Shown here: piece by piece, positions 46,166 through 54,891 of the stretch | How the letters are laid out: the number at the start of each line of letters is the position of its first letter | Position numbering within the stretch: position 1 is the first letter of the stretch | Assembly: GCF_020215705.1 (NCBI RefSeq) | Contig: NZ_JAIWNB010000028.1 | Location: 1-64,000, forward strand | DNA: 64,000 nucleotides | Reading direction: 5' to 3' | DNA from: Nonomuraea aurantiaca | GTDB taxonomy: Bacteria; Actinomycetota; Actinomycetes; Streptosporangiales; Streptosporangiaceae | Notes under the pieces: model-generated | Databases searched by the model: none | The model's input: only the letters and a program-made list of their open reading frames with translations | What the model was told of the DNA's origin: nothing | Made by a program: the position numbers and the translations under genes

Positions 46166-47387
46166 GCGTCACGCTCCCTTCGGCGACGTCGAACCTGGCC
46201 CCGATCAACTCCCCGGGCACGTCGTCGGCCACAGCCGCGGTGATGAGCACCTGCTCGGCGGGGGCGACGATCTCGGACAGGCGGCGCCTGCGCTGGCTGT
46301 CGAGCTCGGCGAAGACGTCGTCCAGGATCAGCACCGGGTCACCGCCATCGGCCCGGAGCAGGTCGTAGGCGGCCAGGCGCAGCGCCAAGGCGAAGGACCA
46401 CGACTCGCCATGGCTGGCATAGCCGCGCGCGGGCAGCTCGCCGATGCCGAGGATCAGGTCGTCGCGGTGCGGGCCGACGAGCGTGACACCCCGCTCCAGC
46501 TCGGCCGCGCGGACTTCCAATAGCCGCTCGCGGAGTCGTTCTTCAAGGGTTTTCCCCAAGTCTGTGGATAACGTCTGTGTATCGGAAGATCCCGTCTCAC
46601 CGGGGACTTCGTCCTCAGCCGCGTCGCTGCCTGTGGACAAACTGCTGCGATAGGCCAGGGTCGCGGGGGCGCTCGTGGGGGCGAGCGCGGCATAGGCTCC
46701 GGCGACCAGCGGGCGCAGCGCGTCGATGAGATCGAGCCGCGCCTGGAGGAGCTCCGCACCGTGTCTCGCCAGATGCGCGTCCCAGACCTCCAGAGTGCTC
46801 AGGACGTCTCCGGCGCCCGCCGCCGAGAATCCTGTGTCACTCTCGGCCCTTCGGGCGCTCCTGGCCCCTCTGCGGGCCTGGGAGGCGGCACGCAGGAGCG
46901 CTCCTCGCTGCTTCAGCACGCGGTCGTAGTCGGCGCGTACGCCGGCGAACCGCGGAGTGCGGCTCACCAGCAGCTCGTCGAGGAAGCGCCGCCGCTCGGA
47001 GGGATCGCCCTTGACCATCGACAGGTCCTCGGGGGCGAACAGCACCGTGCGCAGCAGGCCGATGACGTCGCGCGGCCTGGACACGGGGGAGCGGTTGAGC
47101 CGGGCGCGGTTGGCGCGTCCCGGGTTGATCTCCAGCTCGACCAGCGCCCGCCGGTCGTCCCTGTGGATGGCGCAGCGCACGATGGCCCGGCTCGCGCCCT
47201 GCCGTACGAGAGGCGCGTCGCTCGCCACCCGGTGGCTGGAGTGCGTCGCGACGTAGCCGAGGGCTTCGACCAGGTTGGTCTTGCCCTGGCCGTTGGGCCC
47301 CACGAACGCCGTGACGCCCGGCTCCAGGCCGAGCTCCACGGACGCGTAGGACCGGAAGTCGGTCAGCGACAGGTGGGCGACGTGCAC
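46155..47387 (-). CDS. recF: DNA repair/recombination ATPase RecF
   Basis: A 410-aa SMC-like ATPase. Walker A is GPNGQGKTNL (about 30-39), the signature region is SHGESWSFALALRLA, and Walker B is VLILDDVFAELD. RecF binds single-/double-strand junctions and helps load RecA. It is about 35 aa longer than typical; extra residues lie near 170-190 and 245-290. The second insert encodes LSTG and LSTD through TTGTCCACA and TTATCCACA, both perfect DnaA boxes. It overlaps dciA by 11 nt. Confidence 0.96.
   Translation of the reverse strand: MHVAHLSLTDFRSYASVELGLEPGVTAFVGPNGQGKTNLVEALGYVATHSSHRVASDAPLVRQGASRAIVRCAIHRDDRRALVELEINPGRANRARLNRSPVSRPRDVIGLLRTVLFAPEDLSMVKGDPSERRRFLDELLVSRTPRFAGVRADYDRVLKQRGALLRAASQARRGARSARRAESDTGFSAAGAGDVLSTLEVWDAHLARHGAELLQARLDLIDALRPLVAGAYAALAPTSAPATLAYRSSLSTGSDAAEDEVPGETGSSDTQTLSTDLGKTLEERLRERLLEVRAAELERGVTLVGPHRDDLILGIGELPARGYASHGESWSFALALRLAAYDLLRADGGDPVLILDDVFAELDSQRRRRLSEIVAPAEQVLITAAVADDVPGELIGARFDVAEGSVTRVR
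46563..46640. promoter_or_regulatory. Two perfect DnaA boxes inside recF
   Basis: TGTGGATAA (46563-46571) and TGTGGACAA (46632-46640) are the complements of TTATCCACA and TTGTCCACA, 69 bp apart and in the same orientation. Both lie in the recF insertion and are translated as LSTD and LSTG. Confidence 0.75.
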
Positions 47388-47459
47388 CCCAAGAAGGTTA
47401 GTGGGCCACGCAGGTCACTGGGGTCACCGGCATGCACCTGTGGAAAACCGGTGTCGGGA

Positions 47460-48398
47460 TCAGCGCACGTTCGGCGGGGTCACGTCGGCGCCGGGGGAGT
47501 CGGCGCCCATGCCCGTCGAGCCCTCCGCCGAGGCGATCGGGTGGCCGCCGAACTGGTTGCGCAGCGCGGCCACCACCTTCATCGCCGGCGGGTCCTCCTG
47601 GCGCGAGGCGAACCTGGCGTACAGCGCGGCGGTGATCACCGGCAGCGGCACGGCGTGGTCCACCGCGGCCTGCACGGTCCACCGGCCCTCGCCGGAGTCC
47701 TGTGCGTAACCGCGCAGCTCCTCGAGGTGCTCGTCGCTGTCGAGCGCCCGCACCAGCAGGTCGAGCAGCCAGGAGCGGATGACCGTGCCGGTGCGCCAGC
47801 TGCTGAAGCAGCCCTTGACGTCCTTGACGATGTCGGAGGCTTCCAGGAGCTCCCAGCCCTCGGCGAAGGACTGCATCATGCCGTACTCGATGCCGTTGTG
47901 GACCATCTTGGCGAAGTGGCCCGCGCCGACCTCGCCCGCGTGGACGAAGCCGTCCTCGCCTTCGGGCTTGAGCGTCTCGAAGATCGGCATCAGGTGCTGG
48001 ACCACGGCCTCGTCACCGCCGCACATCAGCGCGTAGCCGTTCTGCAGCCCCCAGACGCCGCCGCTCACGCCGCAGTCGACGAAGCGGATGCCGCGCTCGG
48101 CGAGCTCGGCCGCGTGCTTCTGGTCATCCACATAGTGTGAATTACCGCCATCGATGACGATGTCGCCCTCGGAGAGGAGCTTGCCGAGCTCGTCGACCGT
48201 CTGCTGGGTGGGCTTGCCGGCCGGGACCATCACCCAGACGGCGCGCGGCGCCTCCAGCCGGTCGACCAGCTCTTTCAAGCTGCCGACGTCGCTGGCCTCC
48301 CGGTGGTGGTCGTAGCCCACGACCTCGTGACCTCCGCGGCGCAGCCTTTCGGCCATGTTGCCGCCCATCCTGCCAAGTCCGACCATGCCGATCTGCAT
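47460..48398 (-). CDS. gnd: 6-phosphogluconate dehydrogenase, short decarboxylating type
   Basis: A 312-aa enzyme of the short (GntZ/YqeC-like) class, oxidising 6-phosphogluconate to ribulose-5-phosphate and CO2 in the pentose phosphate pathway. GMVGLGRMGGNMAERL (4-19) binds the cofactor, IDGGNSHY and GVSGGVWG form the substrate site, and HFAKMVHNGIEYGMM carries the catalytic Lys and Asn. Its place between dnaN and recF is a known actinobacterial arrangement. ATG 48398. Confidence 0.95.
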   Translation of the reverse strand: MQIGMVGLGRMGGNMAERLRRGGHEVVGYDHHREASDVGSLKELVDRLEAPRAVWVMVPAGKPTQQTVDELGKLLSEGDIVIDGGNSHYVDDQKHAAELAERGIRFVDCGVSGGVWGLQNGYALMCGGDEAVVQHLMPIFETLKPEGEDGFVHAGEVGAGHFAKMVHNGIEYGMMQSFAEGWELLEASDIVKDVKGCFSSWRTGTVIRSWLLDLLVRALDSDEHLEELRGYAQDSGEGRWTVQAAVDHAVPLPVITAALYARFASRQEDPPAMKVVAALRNQFGGHPIASAEGSTGMGADSPGADVTPPNVR

Positions 48399-48446
48399 GA
48401 TGTACCAACTCCCCTAGTCAGGCCTCCATAATCCCCGATGGGATTT

Positions 48447-49583
48447 TCAGCTCGACAAGCGGATCGGCATGATCAGGTAACGGTAGTCGGGGACTCCGCC
48501 GTCATCCACAGGCTTTCCACCGGTGAGGATGGCGGGCTTGGTCGACGTGGTCATCTGCAGCCGGGCGACGTCCGAGTCGATCGCGCCCAGCCCCTCCAGC
48601 AGGAACTGGTGGTTGAAGGCGATGTTCATCTCCTCGCCCTCGTAGTCCACCGGCAGCACCTCGACGGCCTGGGCCTCGTCGCCGCTTCCGGCCTCCAGCA
48701 CGACCTCGCCGCTCTTGAACGCCAGGCGTACGGGAGTGTTGCGCTCGGCGACCAGGGCCACGCGCTTGACCGCCTCGACGAACGAGCTTGTGGACAGGTC
48801 GGCGCGCGCCGAGAACTCCGTCGGCAGCAGCGAGCGGTATTTGGGGAACTCGGGGTCGAGCAGCCGCGTCGTGGTCCGCCGCCCGGCGCTGGAGAAGCCG
48901 ATCATGCCCTCTCCGGTGCCGCCCGCCGCGCTGAGCGCGATCTCCACCTCGGCGCCGGTCGCGCCGAGCGCCTTGGCCGAGTCGGCCAGCGTCTTGCCGG
49001 GGATCATCGCGATCGCCGCGAAGTCGGGCTGGTCGGGCTGCCATTTCAGCTCGCGTACGGCCAGGCGGTAGCGGTCGGTCGCGGCGAGGGTCACGGTGTC
49101 GCCCTCGATCTCCATGCGTACGCCGGTGAGCATGGGCAGCGTGTCGTCCCTGCCCGCGGCGACGGCGACCTGGCCGACGGCGGAGGCGAAGACGTCGCTG
49201 CCCACCCGGCCGGCGGCCGGCGGCATGGCCGGCAGCGACGGGTAGTCCTCCACCGGCATGGTCAGCAGGGTGAACCGGGCGCTGCCACAAGTGACGACCG
49301 CCTTGGCCCCCTCCACGACGAAGTCCACAGGCTGTGCGGGAAGCGCGCGGGTGATCTCGGCGAGCAGCTTGCCGGAGACCAGGACCACGCCGGCCTCACC
49401 GGTGTGGAGTTCGAGCGTCACCTCGGCGGAGACCTCGTAGTCGAAGCCCGACAGCTTCAGCTGCTGGTCCTCGGTGACCTCCATCCGCATTCCGGCGAGA
49501 ACGGGGACCGACGGCCGCGCGGGGAGGCTGCGTGCCGTCCATGCCACCGCCTCTGCGAGGACGTCTCGCTCGATTCGGAACAT
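48447..49583 (-). CDS. dnaN: DNA polymerase III beta subunit (sliding clamp)
   Basis: About 378 aa in three clamp domains. FRIERDVLAEAVAWTARSLP opens the first, VPVLAGM follows, AAGRDDTLPMLTGVRMEIE lies in the second, and ERNTPVRLAF in the third; the end YLIMPIRLSS completes the clamp's peptide-binding pocket. Homologues begin at this Met, so I use ATG 49583, though the AGGAGG (49601-49596) is 12 nt away; GTG 49586 and ATG 49592 are alternatives. The gene starts the leftward dnaN-gnd-recF series beside oriC. Confidence 0.97.
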   Translation of the reverse strand: MFRIERDVLAEAVAWTARSLPARPSVPVLAGMRMEVTEDQQLKLSGFDYEVSAEVTLELHTGEAGVVLVSGKLLAEITRALPAQPVDFVVEGAKAVVTCGSARFTLLTMPVEDYPSLPAMPPAAGRVGSDVFASAVGQVAVAAGRDDTLPMLTGVRMEIEGDTVTLAATDRYRLAVRELKWQPDQPDFAAIAMIPGKTLADSAKALGATGAEVEIALSAAGGTGEGMIGFSSAGRRTTTRLLDPEFPKYRSLLPTEFSARADLSTSSFVEAVKRVALVAERNTPVRLAFKSGEVVLEAGSGDEAQAVEVLPVDYEGEEMNIAFNHQFLLEGLGAIDSDVARLQMTTSTKPAILTGGKPVDDGGVPDYRYLIMPIRLSS

Positions 49584-49592
49584 CACGGTCAT

Positions 49593-50108
49593 CAGCCTCC
49601 TGAGTTCGTCGTTGATTCAAGTGTTGCCTCTCCCGCACTCGAGTTCCGGGAGAACCCCTCTATGGGTCTTGAGTTTCTTAGTAAGAGAGATAGGTGGTCT
49701 TCACACTAGGGACTGTGGATAGTGTGGACAACCGGCGTTTCCCCTGGTCAGCTTGCGTGGCGTCGCCCACATGCTCGGTGGATTACGCCTGGGGGAAACT
49801 TCGGCGCCTGGGGATGAAGTTTCGTTGCCCACAGCTCGTCCCCAGATCATGGTGCGTTCATCCACTGGTCATCCACCGGCTTTCCACAGGTTATCCACGG
49901 GCTAAACGGCCTCGTGGGAGACCCTTTTTCGACTGTGCACAGGCCGTCCACAAGTCATCCACCGGATGTCCCCAGGTTGTCCTCAGGATGTCCCCAACTT
50001 TATCCCCAGGCATCGCGCAGGATTTTTCAGGCGAAGATGGGGCGTACGGCCGCCGCGATCTGACGTTTCCCCTGATCCACAGTGTTATCCACAGGCTGTG
50101 CATGACGG
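49593..50108. other. oriC: oriC, dnaN-dnaA intergenic part
   Basis: 516 bp with no gene and many DnaA boxes. Rightward: TTGCCCACA 49825, CTTTCCACA 49880, TTATCCACG 49891, CCGTCCACA 49944, TTATCCCCA 50000, TGATCCACA 50073, TTATCCACA 50085 (perfect). Leftward: TGTGGATAG 49714 and the abutting TGTGGACAA 49723 (perfect). Several TCATCCAC half-matches add to this. The cluster is the expected Streptomyces-type origin between dnaN and dnaA. Confidence 0.93.
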
Positions 50109-51680
50109 TCAGGATCCGCGCGACGTCTGTTTGATACGCATTGTTAGCTCGTTGACCTGGTTGTACATCGACCTGCGCTCCGCGATGAGCGAGCGGATCT
50201 TGCGCTCGGCGTGCATCACGGTCGTGTGATCGCGGCCGCCGAACTGCTGCCCGATCTTCGGCAGCGACAGGTCGGTCAGCTCGCGTACCAGATACATGGC
50301 GATCTGCCGGGCGTTGACCAGTGCCCTGCTGCGCGAGCTGCCGCAGAGGTCGTCGATGCTGATGCCGAAGTATTCGGCGGTCTTGGCCATGATCGTGGCG
50401 ATGGTGATCTCATGGCCGCCGTCGGAGGTGATCAGGTCCTTCAGCACCACCTCGGCCAGCTGGAGGTCGACGCCCTGCCGGTTGAGGCTGGCGAAGGCGG
50501 TGACCCTGATCAGGGCGCCCTCCAGCTCGCGGATGTTGGTGGAGATGCGGCTGGCGATGTACTCCAGGACCTCGGGCGGGGCGGCCAGGCCCTCCTGGAT
50601 GGCCTTCTTCCTGAGGATCGCGATGCGGGTCTCCAGCTCGGGCGGCTGGACATCGGTGATCAGGCCCCACTCGAACCGGTTACGCAGCCGGTCCTCCAGC
50701 GTGATCAGCTGCTTCGGCGCCCGGTCGCTGGAGATCACGATCTGCTTGTTGGCGTTGTGGAGGGTGTTGAAGGTGTGGAAGAACTCCTCCTGCGTCTGCT
50801 CCTTGCCCTCCAGGAACTGGATGTCGTCCACGAGCAGGATGTCGATCGCCCGGTAGCGGCCGCGGAAGCCGTCGGCCTTGTGGTCGCGGATGCTGTTGAT
50901 GAAGTCGTTGGTGAACTCCTCCGAGCTCACGTACCTCACCCGCGCGCCGTCGTACAGGCTCTGGGCGTAATGCCCGATCGCGTGCAGGAGGTGGGTCTTC
51001 CCCAGGCCCGAGTCGCCATAAATAAAGAGGGGGTTGTACGCCTTTGCCGGGGATTCGGCTACGGCCACCGCGGCCGCGTGGGCGAATCGGTTGCTGGCCC
51101 CGATGACGAATGTCTCGAAGGTGTACTTCTGGTTGAGCCGGGCGGGTTCGCTGGGCTTGTTGCTCTTCGCTTCCCAGCGGTTGTGCGTCGGCTCCGGCAG
51201 TTTCTCCACAGGCGACTGGCCCTGTTCAAAAGAGAACGTGGGCTGTGGATATTCGGTGGATATCTGGGCCGGGTCCGGCTGTGGAGAATAGAACTGCGGA
51301 GGCTCGGAAGCCTGGTAGTGCTGGGCCGATGGGGGCTGTGCATAACGTGGCTGGGGGTCCAGGCCCTGGGGATAATTTTGAGCCACAGGCTGTGGATGAA
51401 GGTCCGGCATCTGCTGCTCGGGGGCCGTCGTGTCGATCATCACGGCCAGGCGCATCGCCCGCCCGAGCTCCTGGGAGAGCGCGTGGGCCACGAGGGGGCG
51501 CAGCTTCCCCTCGATGAGGTCCTTCAGGAAGTCGTTGGGGACGCCCAGCACGATCGTGTCGTCGGCCTGGGCGATCGGGCGCACCATGGAGAGCCAGGTG
51601 CGCTGCTGTATGGGGACGTTCTCGTTGAGGAAGTTGCTCAGGGCCCTCGCCCATACCGTGCCGAGGTCGACATGGTTCAT
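50109..51680 (-). CDS. dnaA: Chromosomal replication initiator DnaA
   Basis: A 523-aa AAA+ initiator. Domain I (1-90) contains WLSMVRPIAQ; domain II (~95-185) is a long Pro/Gln/Ser/Tyr-rich linker. Domain III has Walker A GDSGLGKTHLLHAIG, Walker B DILLVDDIQFLEG and sensor SSDRAPKQL. Domain IV ends with GGRDHTTVMHAERKI, which reads DnaA boxes. The extended domain II is typical of filamentous actinobacteria. ATG 51680 follows GGAAGGAGGGG. Several TGTGGA words inside the domain II coding sequence are box-like. Confidence 0.98.
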   Translation of the reverse strand: MNHVDLGTVWARALSNFLNENVPIQQRTWLSMVRPIAQADDTIVLGVPNDFLKDLIEGKLRPLVAHALSQELGRAMRLAVMIDTTAPEQQMPDLHPQPVAQNYPQGLDPQPRYAQPPSAQHYQASEPPQFYSPQPDPAQISTEYPQPTFSFEQGQSPVEKLPEPTHNRWEAKSNKPSEPARLNQKYTFETFVIGASNRFAHAAAVAVAESPAKAYNPLFIYGDSGLGKTHLLHAIGHYAQSLYDGARVRYVSSEEFTNDFINSIRDHKADGFRGRYRAIDILLVDDIQFLEGKEQTQEEFFHTFNTLHNANKQIVISSDRAPKQLITLEDRLRNRFEWGLITDVQPPELETRIAILRKKAIQEGLAAPPEVLEYIASRISTNIRELEGALIRVTAFASLNRQGVDLQLAEVVLKDLITSDGGHEITIATIMAKTAEYFGISIDDLCGSSRSRALVNARQIAMYLVRELTDLSLPKIGQQFGGRDHTTVMHAERKIRSLIAERRSMYNQVNELTMRIKQTSRGS

Positions 51681-52252
51681 GTGCGGTACCCCTCCTTCCT
51701 CTCGCGGCCCCCCGCGATCGATCGTTTACCGCCTGCCCAGTGCGGGCATTGGCCTGTTGCGGCCTGGTTATTGGCGCTTCGCACACGTACGTCACAAGTC
51801 GTCGGTGCACCGTCACTGGCTGTCCACCGGGGCGAGTTATCCACATGGAGCTCCCACCCGCAAGCGCGGCCGGCGCCTTGGTCCACAGCGTGGCGGCCGA
51901 GCTGGACACCCACACCATCCACAGGCCATCCACAGGTTATGCACAGGCCTTGAGCGGCTCTGGGAGGGCTGACAGTAGCTCTGTGCACAGCTGTGTTCAA
52001 GCGTTGTCCACAGCCTAGTGGTACCTGAGTGCACATACTGTGGACGTGGCCGAGGATGTGGAAAACCCGCATGTGGATTAGTGGATAACTCGCTCGCTCG
52101 GCCGCCAGTTTGACCTGGGGCATGCTTGCCCCGTAACGTGCCATGGTCGGCTTGTCACGCGACGGCTATTTCGCGTGCCCTCGCTTTCTTGGCAAGCCAG
52201 CCATGTGTGTATCAGCGCCCCTGCGGCGCACCTTCAAGCCTGGAGCCCACCC
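51681..52252. other. dnaA-rpmH intergenic region with a second DnaA-box cluster
   Basis: 572 bp without a gene. Boxes: TTATCCACA 51837 (perfect), TGGTCCACA 51879, CCATCCACA 51915 and 51926, TTATGCACA 51937, TTGTCCACA 52004 (perfect), and leftward TGTGGACGT 52039, TGTGGATTA 52072, AGTGGATAA 52080. It also must hold the divergent dnaA and rpmH promoters. The boxes may autoregulate dnaA or extend the origin. Confidence 0.85.
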
Positions 52253-52390
52253 GTGAGCAAGCGTACTTTCCAGCCGAACAACCGTCGCCGCGCGAAGACC
52301 CACGGCTTCCGGCTGCGGATGCGCACCCGGGCCGGTCGCGCCATCCTGGCCGCTCGCCGCCGTAAGGGCCGCGAAACGCTGTCGGCCTGA
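52253..52390 (+). CDS. rpmH: 50S ribosomal protein L34 (bL34)
   Basis: A 45-aa highly basic protein: MSKRTFQPNNRRRAKTHGF, then RLRMRTRAGRAILAARRRKG. This is the canonical L34 sequence of the large subunit. The start is GTG 52253 with TGGAG upstream. It begins the rightward rpmH-rnpA-yidD-yidC-jag series. A GC hairpin (52411-52439) follows before rnpA. Confidence 0.98.
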   Translation: MSKRTFQPNNRRRAKTHGFRLRMRTRAGRAILAARRRKGRETLSA

Positions 52391-52410
52391 TCGACTCGCG
52401 TCCGATAGTC

Positions 52411-52439
52411 CGCCCGCCGGTGAAGTCCGCCGGCGGGCG
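52411..52439 (+). promoter_or_regulatory. Hairpin between rpmH and rnpA
   Basis: Stem CGCCCGCCGG / CCGGCGGGCG (10 bp, 9-nt loop) ends 10 nt before the rnpA start. It could attenuate transcription or fold over the rnpA ribosome-binding region, lowering RnpA relative to L34. Confidence 0.6.
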
Positions 52440-52449
52440 ATAGGCGTAT

Positions 52450-52815
52450 ATGGTGCTTTCCCGGCAATCCCGCATGCGACGCGGGGAGGAGTTCGAGGCG
52501 GCCGTCAAGCGCGGGAAGCGCGCGGGCCGTCCTACCCTGGTAGTGCATCTAAGCATTTCTGGGGATTCGACGCCTCTGGTTGGTTTCGTGGTGAGCCGAG
52601 CTGTGGGTGGCGCCGCCGTCCGTAACAAGGTCAAACGGCGGCTCCGACACCTGATGCGGGACCGTCTCGACCGGCTCCCGCGAGGTAGCCTGCTGGTGGT
52701 ACGCGCCAATCCACCGGCCGCGTCAGCGCGATACGAGCACCTTGCCGCCGAGCTCGACCTCGCGTTGGATCGTTTGTTCAGGCGGCGCGAGTCCGCGATG
52801 GATGGACACAGATGA
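52450..52815 (+). CDS. rnpA: Ribonuclease P protein component
   Basis: A 121-aa basic protein that assists the RNase P RNA in 5' processing of tRNA. VLSRQSRMRRGEEFEAAVKR and GGAAVRNKVKRRLRHLMRDR hold the RNR signature (AVRNKVKRRLR). ATG 52450; GTG 52453 is equally possible. No strong ribosome-binding site is seen just 3' of the hairpin. It overlaps yidD by 4 nt. Confidence 0.97.
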   Translation: MVLSRQSRMRRGEEFEAAVKRGKRAGRPTLVVHLSISGDSTPLVGFVVSRAVGGAAVRNKVKRRLRHLMRDRLDRLPRGSLLVVRANPPAASARYEHLAAELDLALDRLFRRRESAMDGHR

Positions 52816-53090
52816 CGGAGCAGCCGCAAGGGATGCCGAGCCTCCCCGCTCGGGCATTGATCATCCCGATCCGGTTCTATCGGGCCTTCATCGGTCCAAT
52901 GCTCGGTCCACGTTGCCGTTTCTATCCGTCATGCAGTGCCTACGGGCTCGAAGCGATAGCCGTACATGGTGCATTGCGCGGCACATGGCTGACTGTCCGG
53001 CGCATCGGGCGGTGCCACCCATTCCATCCCGGAGGTATAGACCCGGTGCCCCCACGCCCGGTTCGGTCCCACGAAACGCAAGGGAGATAG
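52812..53090 (+). CDS. yidD: Membrane protein insertion efficiency factor YidD
   Basis: A 92-aa protein with the YidD core IPIRFYRAFIGPMLGPRCRF, then YPSCSAYGLEAIAVHGALRG and IGRCHPFHPGG. Conserved cysteines in CRFYPSCS are present. It is a peripheral membrane factor aiding YidC/Sec insertion. ATG 52812 overlaps rnpA's stop and the gene ends 4 nt before yidC, the standard operon order. Confidence 0.96.
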   Translation: MTEQPQGMPSLPARALIIPIRFYRAFIGPMLGPRCRFYPSCSAYGLEAIAVHGALRGTWLTVRRIGRCHPFHPGGIDPVPPRPVRSHETQGR

Positions 53091-53094
53091 CTCG

Positions 53095-54051
53095 GTGGAG
53101 CTGTCCTGGCTGAGCTGGCTCTATGAAGCCGTAGCCCATGTCATCATCTGGATCCATCAGGGATACAGCACATTCCTCAACCCGGACAGCGGGCTGACAT
53201 GGGCCCTGACCATCATCACGCTGACCGTGTTCATGCGGGTTCTGATCTTCCCGCTCTTCCTGAAGCAGATGCGCTCGTCGCGCAAGATGCAGGAACTCGC
53301 CCCCAAGGTGGCGGAGCTCCGCAAGCGCTACAAGAACGACAAGCAGCGCATGAACCAGGAAGTCATGGCGGTCTACCAGGGAGCGGGCGCCAACCCGCTC
53401 GGTGGCTGTCTGCCCGTGGTCGCGCAGTTCCCCATCTTCATCTCGATGTTCACCGTGCTGCGGGCCATGGCCGACGGCCGCCCGGTCTACGGCATGACGC
53501 AGCAGCTCGTCGACAGCGCCCGATCAGCGCACATCTTCGGCGCGCCGCTCCCGGCCAGCTTCTGGATGTCGCAGGCCCAGGTCGAGGGGTTCGGGGCCAC
53601 CGTCGTCACGACGAAGATCGTGCTGGGCGTCTTCGTGGCGATCAGCTCGCTGACCACGTTCCTCACCGTCCGGCAGAGCGTCACCCGCTCCATGGCCCAG
53701 ATGCCGGACAACCCCATGGCGCAGCAGCAGAAGATCCTGATGTACATCTCTCCGCTGTTCGCCTTCTTCAGCCTCAACTTCCCGCTCGGCCTGATCATGT
53801 ACTGGGTCACCACGAACCTGTGGACGCTCGGCCAGCAGCACTGGTTCTACAGCCGCCACCCGATGCCGCAGTTCGACGCCAAGGGCAACGTGGTCCCGGT
53901 CGAGCCGAAGACCAGCCTGCTCTCGAAGCTCCGCAAGGGCGGCGCCACTCTGGAAGAGGAAGTGCCTTCCGCGCCGCCGGAGCCTAAGATCATTCGGCAG
54001 CAGCCCAGTCGTCAGCCCCGCAGCAAGCGCACCGGCAGCAAGAAGTCGTGA
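53095..54051 (+). CDS. yidC: Membrane protein insertase YidC/OxaI
   Basis: A 318-aa membrane protein with five TM segments: near 15-35, FMRVLIFPLFLKQMRSSRKM with the conserved Arg in the groove (about 43-62), LPVVAQFPIFISMFTVLRA (about 105-124), a segment near 170-190, and ISPLFAFFSLNFPLGLIMYW (about 222-241). The Gram-positive type lacks the large periplasmic domain. The basic C-tail (RQQPSRQPRSKRTGSKKS) may bind ribosomes. GTG 53095. It overlaps or abuts jag. Confidence 0.96.
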   Translation: MELSWLSWLYEAVAHVIIWIHQGYSTFLNPDSGLTWALTIITLTVFMRVLIFPLFLKQMRSSRKMQELAPKVAELRKRYKNDKQRMNQEVMAVYQGAGANPLGGCLPVVAQFPIFISMFTVLRAMADGRPVYGMTQQLVDSARSAHIFGAPLPASFWMSQAQVEGFGATVVTTKIVLGVFVAISSLTTFLTVRQSVTRSMAQMPDNPMAQQQKILMYISPLFAFFSLNFPLGLIMYWVTTNLWTLGQQHWFYSRHPMPQFDAKGNVVPVEPKTSLLSKLRKGGATLEEEVPSAPPEPKIIRQQPSRQPRSKRTGSKKS

Positions 54052-54071
54052 ACACGAAGGAGAGGCCGGCC

Positions 54072-54560
54072 ATGACCGAGGCCGAGCAGGAGAAGACTCC
54101 TGATCTCAACGCGCTCGAGCAGGAAGGCGAGATCGCGGCAGACTACGTCGAGGGTCTCCTGGATATCGCCGACATCGACGGCGACATCGACATGGACGTC
54201 GAGGGTGACCGCGCGCTGGTCTCGGTCGTGGGCCTCAAGGGCACCGGCCTCGTCGGGCCCGAGGGGGAGGTTCTGGAGGCGCTCCAGGAGCTGACCCGCC
54301 TGGCCGTGCACCGGCAGACGGGGGAGCGGTCCCGGCTGATGCTCGACGTCGCCGGCTACCGCGAGCGGCGCCGCGCCGAGCTCACCAAGCTCGGCACCGA
54401 GATCGCCAACGAGGTGAAGGAGAAGGACGAGCCCAAGGCGCTGCACGCCATGACGCCCTTCGAGCGCAAGATCGTCCACGACGCGGTGGCGGCCGCCGGG
54501 CTCCGTAGCGAGTCCGAGGGGGAGGAGCCGCACCGCTACGTGGTGGTGCTCCCGGTCTGA
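54072..54560 (+). CDS. jag: Jag/KhpB-like RNA-binding protein (KH and R3H domains)
   Basis: A 162-aa protein. The first half holds a Jag-type KH domain (VSVVGLKGTGLVGPEGEVLE), the second the R3H domain with AGYRERRRAEL and ALHAMTPFERKIVHDAVA. It binds RNA and may influence cell-wall and division genes. I choose ATG 54072 because AAGGAGAGG stands 6 nt upstream; a GTG at 54048 overlapping the yidC stop is possible. It lacks the N-terminal Jag domain of some firmicutes. A terminator follows. Confidence 0.93.
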   Translation: MTEAEQEKTPDLNALEQEGEIAADYVEGLLDIADIDGDIDMDVEGDRALVSVVGLKGTGLVGPEGEVLEALQELTRLAVHRQTGERSRLMLDVAGYRERRRAELTKLGTEIANEVKEKDEPKALHAMTPFERKIVHDAVAAAGLRSESEGEEPHRYVVVLPV

Positions 54561-54586
54561 CCGCACGTACGTACGCTCGCTCGCCG

Positions 54587-54624
54587 ACCGGCCGCCGTCC
54601 CGCACTCGGGGGACGGCGGCCGGT
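54587..54624 (+). terminator. Terminator of the rpmH-jag operon
   Basis: Perfect 15-bp stem ACCGGCCGCCGTCCC / GGGACGGCGGCCGGT with an 8-nt loop, 26 nt after the jag stop. Confidence 0.85.
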
Positions 54625-54639
54625 TCGCGTGAGGGCACT

Positions 54640-54891
54640 CTTCATGTACGTACAGCTTGTCCGTTCCGTGGCCAATTGCTGCTTCATTTACTCTTTGGCA
54701 TTCTTTGTGAAGTTTGGAGCATTATGGCCACCGCCCGGTCTTCCACGACCTCCACCTCGGCACGGAGTGCAGGGAGTGTGGCGCGCGCCCCTCATTCAGG
54801 GCGGGCCGCTAGTCTTCCCAAGTGATCGCTCACCTAGCCTTGAGTAGAGACAGAGCATCGCCCATGACCCCCGAGGAAGGGCCACCCACCA
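54640..54891 (+). promoter_or_regulatory. AT-rich spacer and likely rsmG-parA promoter
   Basis: The 54635-54725 stretch is clearly AT-rich against its surroundings, with a TGTACGTACA palindrome (54645-54654) and TTGGCA plus CATTAT at a 19-bp spacing. This is the only obvious place for a promoter of rsmG-parA. A 33-codon frame (54724-54825) is Ser/Thr/Ala-rich and not convincing. Confidence 0.4.

Noticed and set aside
54724..54825. 33-codon Ser/Thr/Ala-rich frame before rsmG
   Set aside because: No ribosome-binding site or family resemblance, and it lies in an apparent promoter region.
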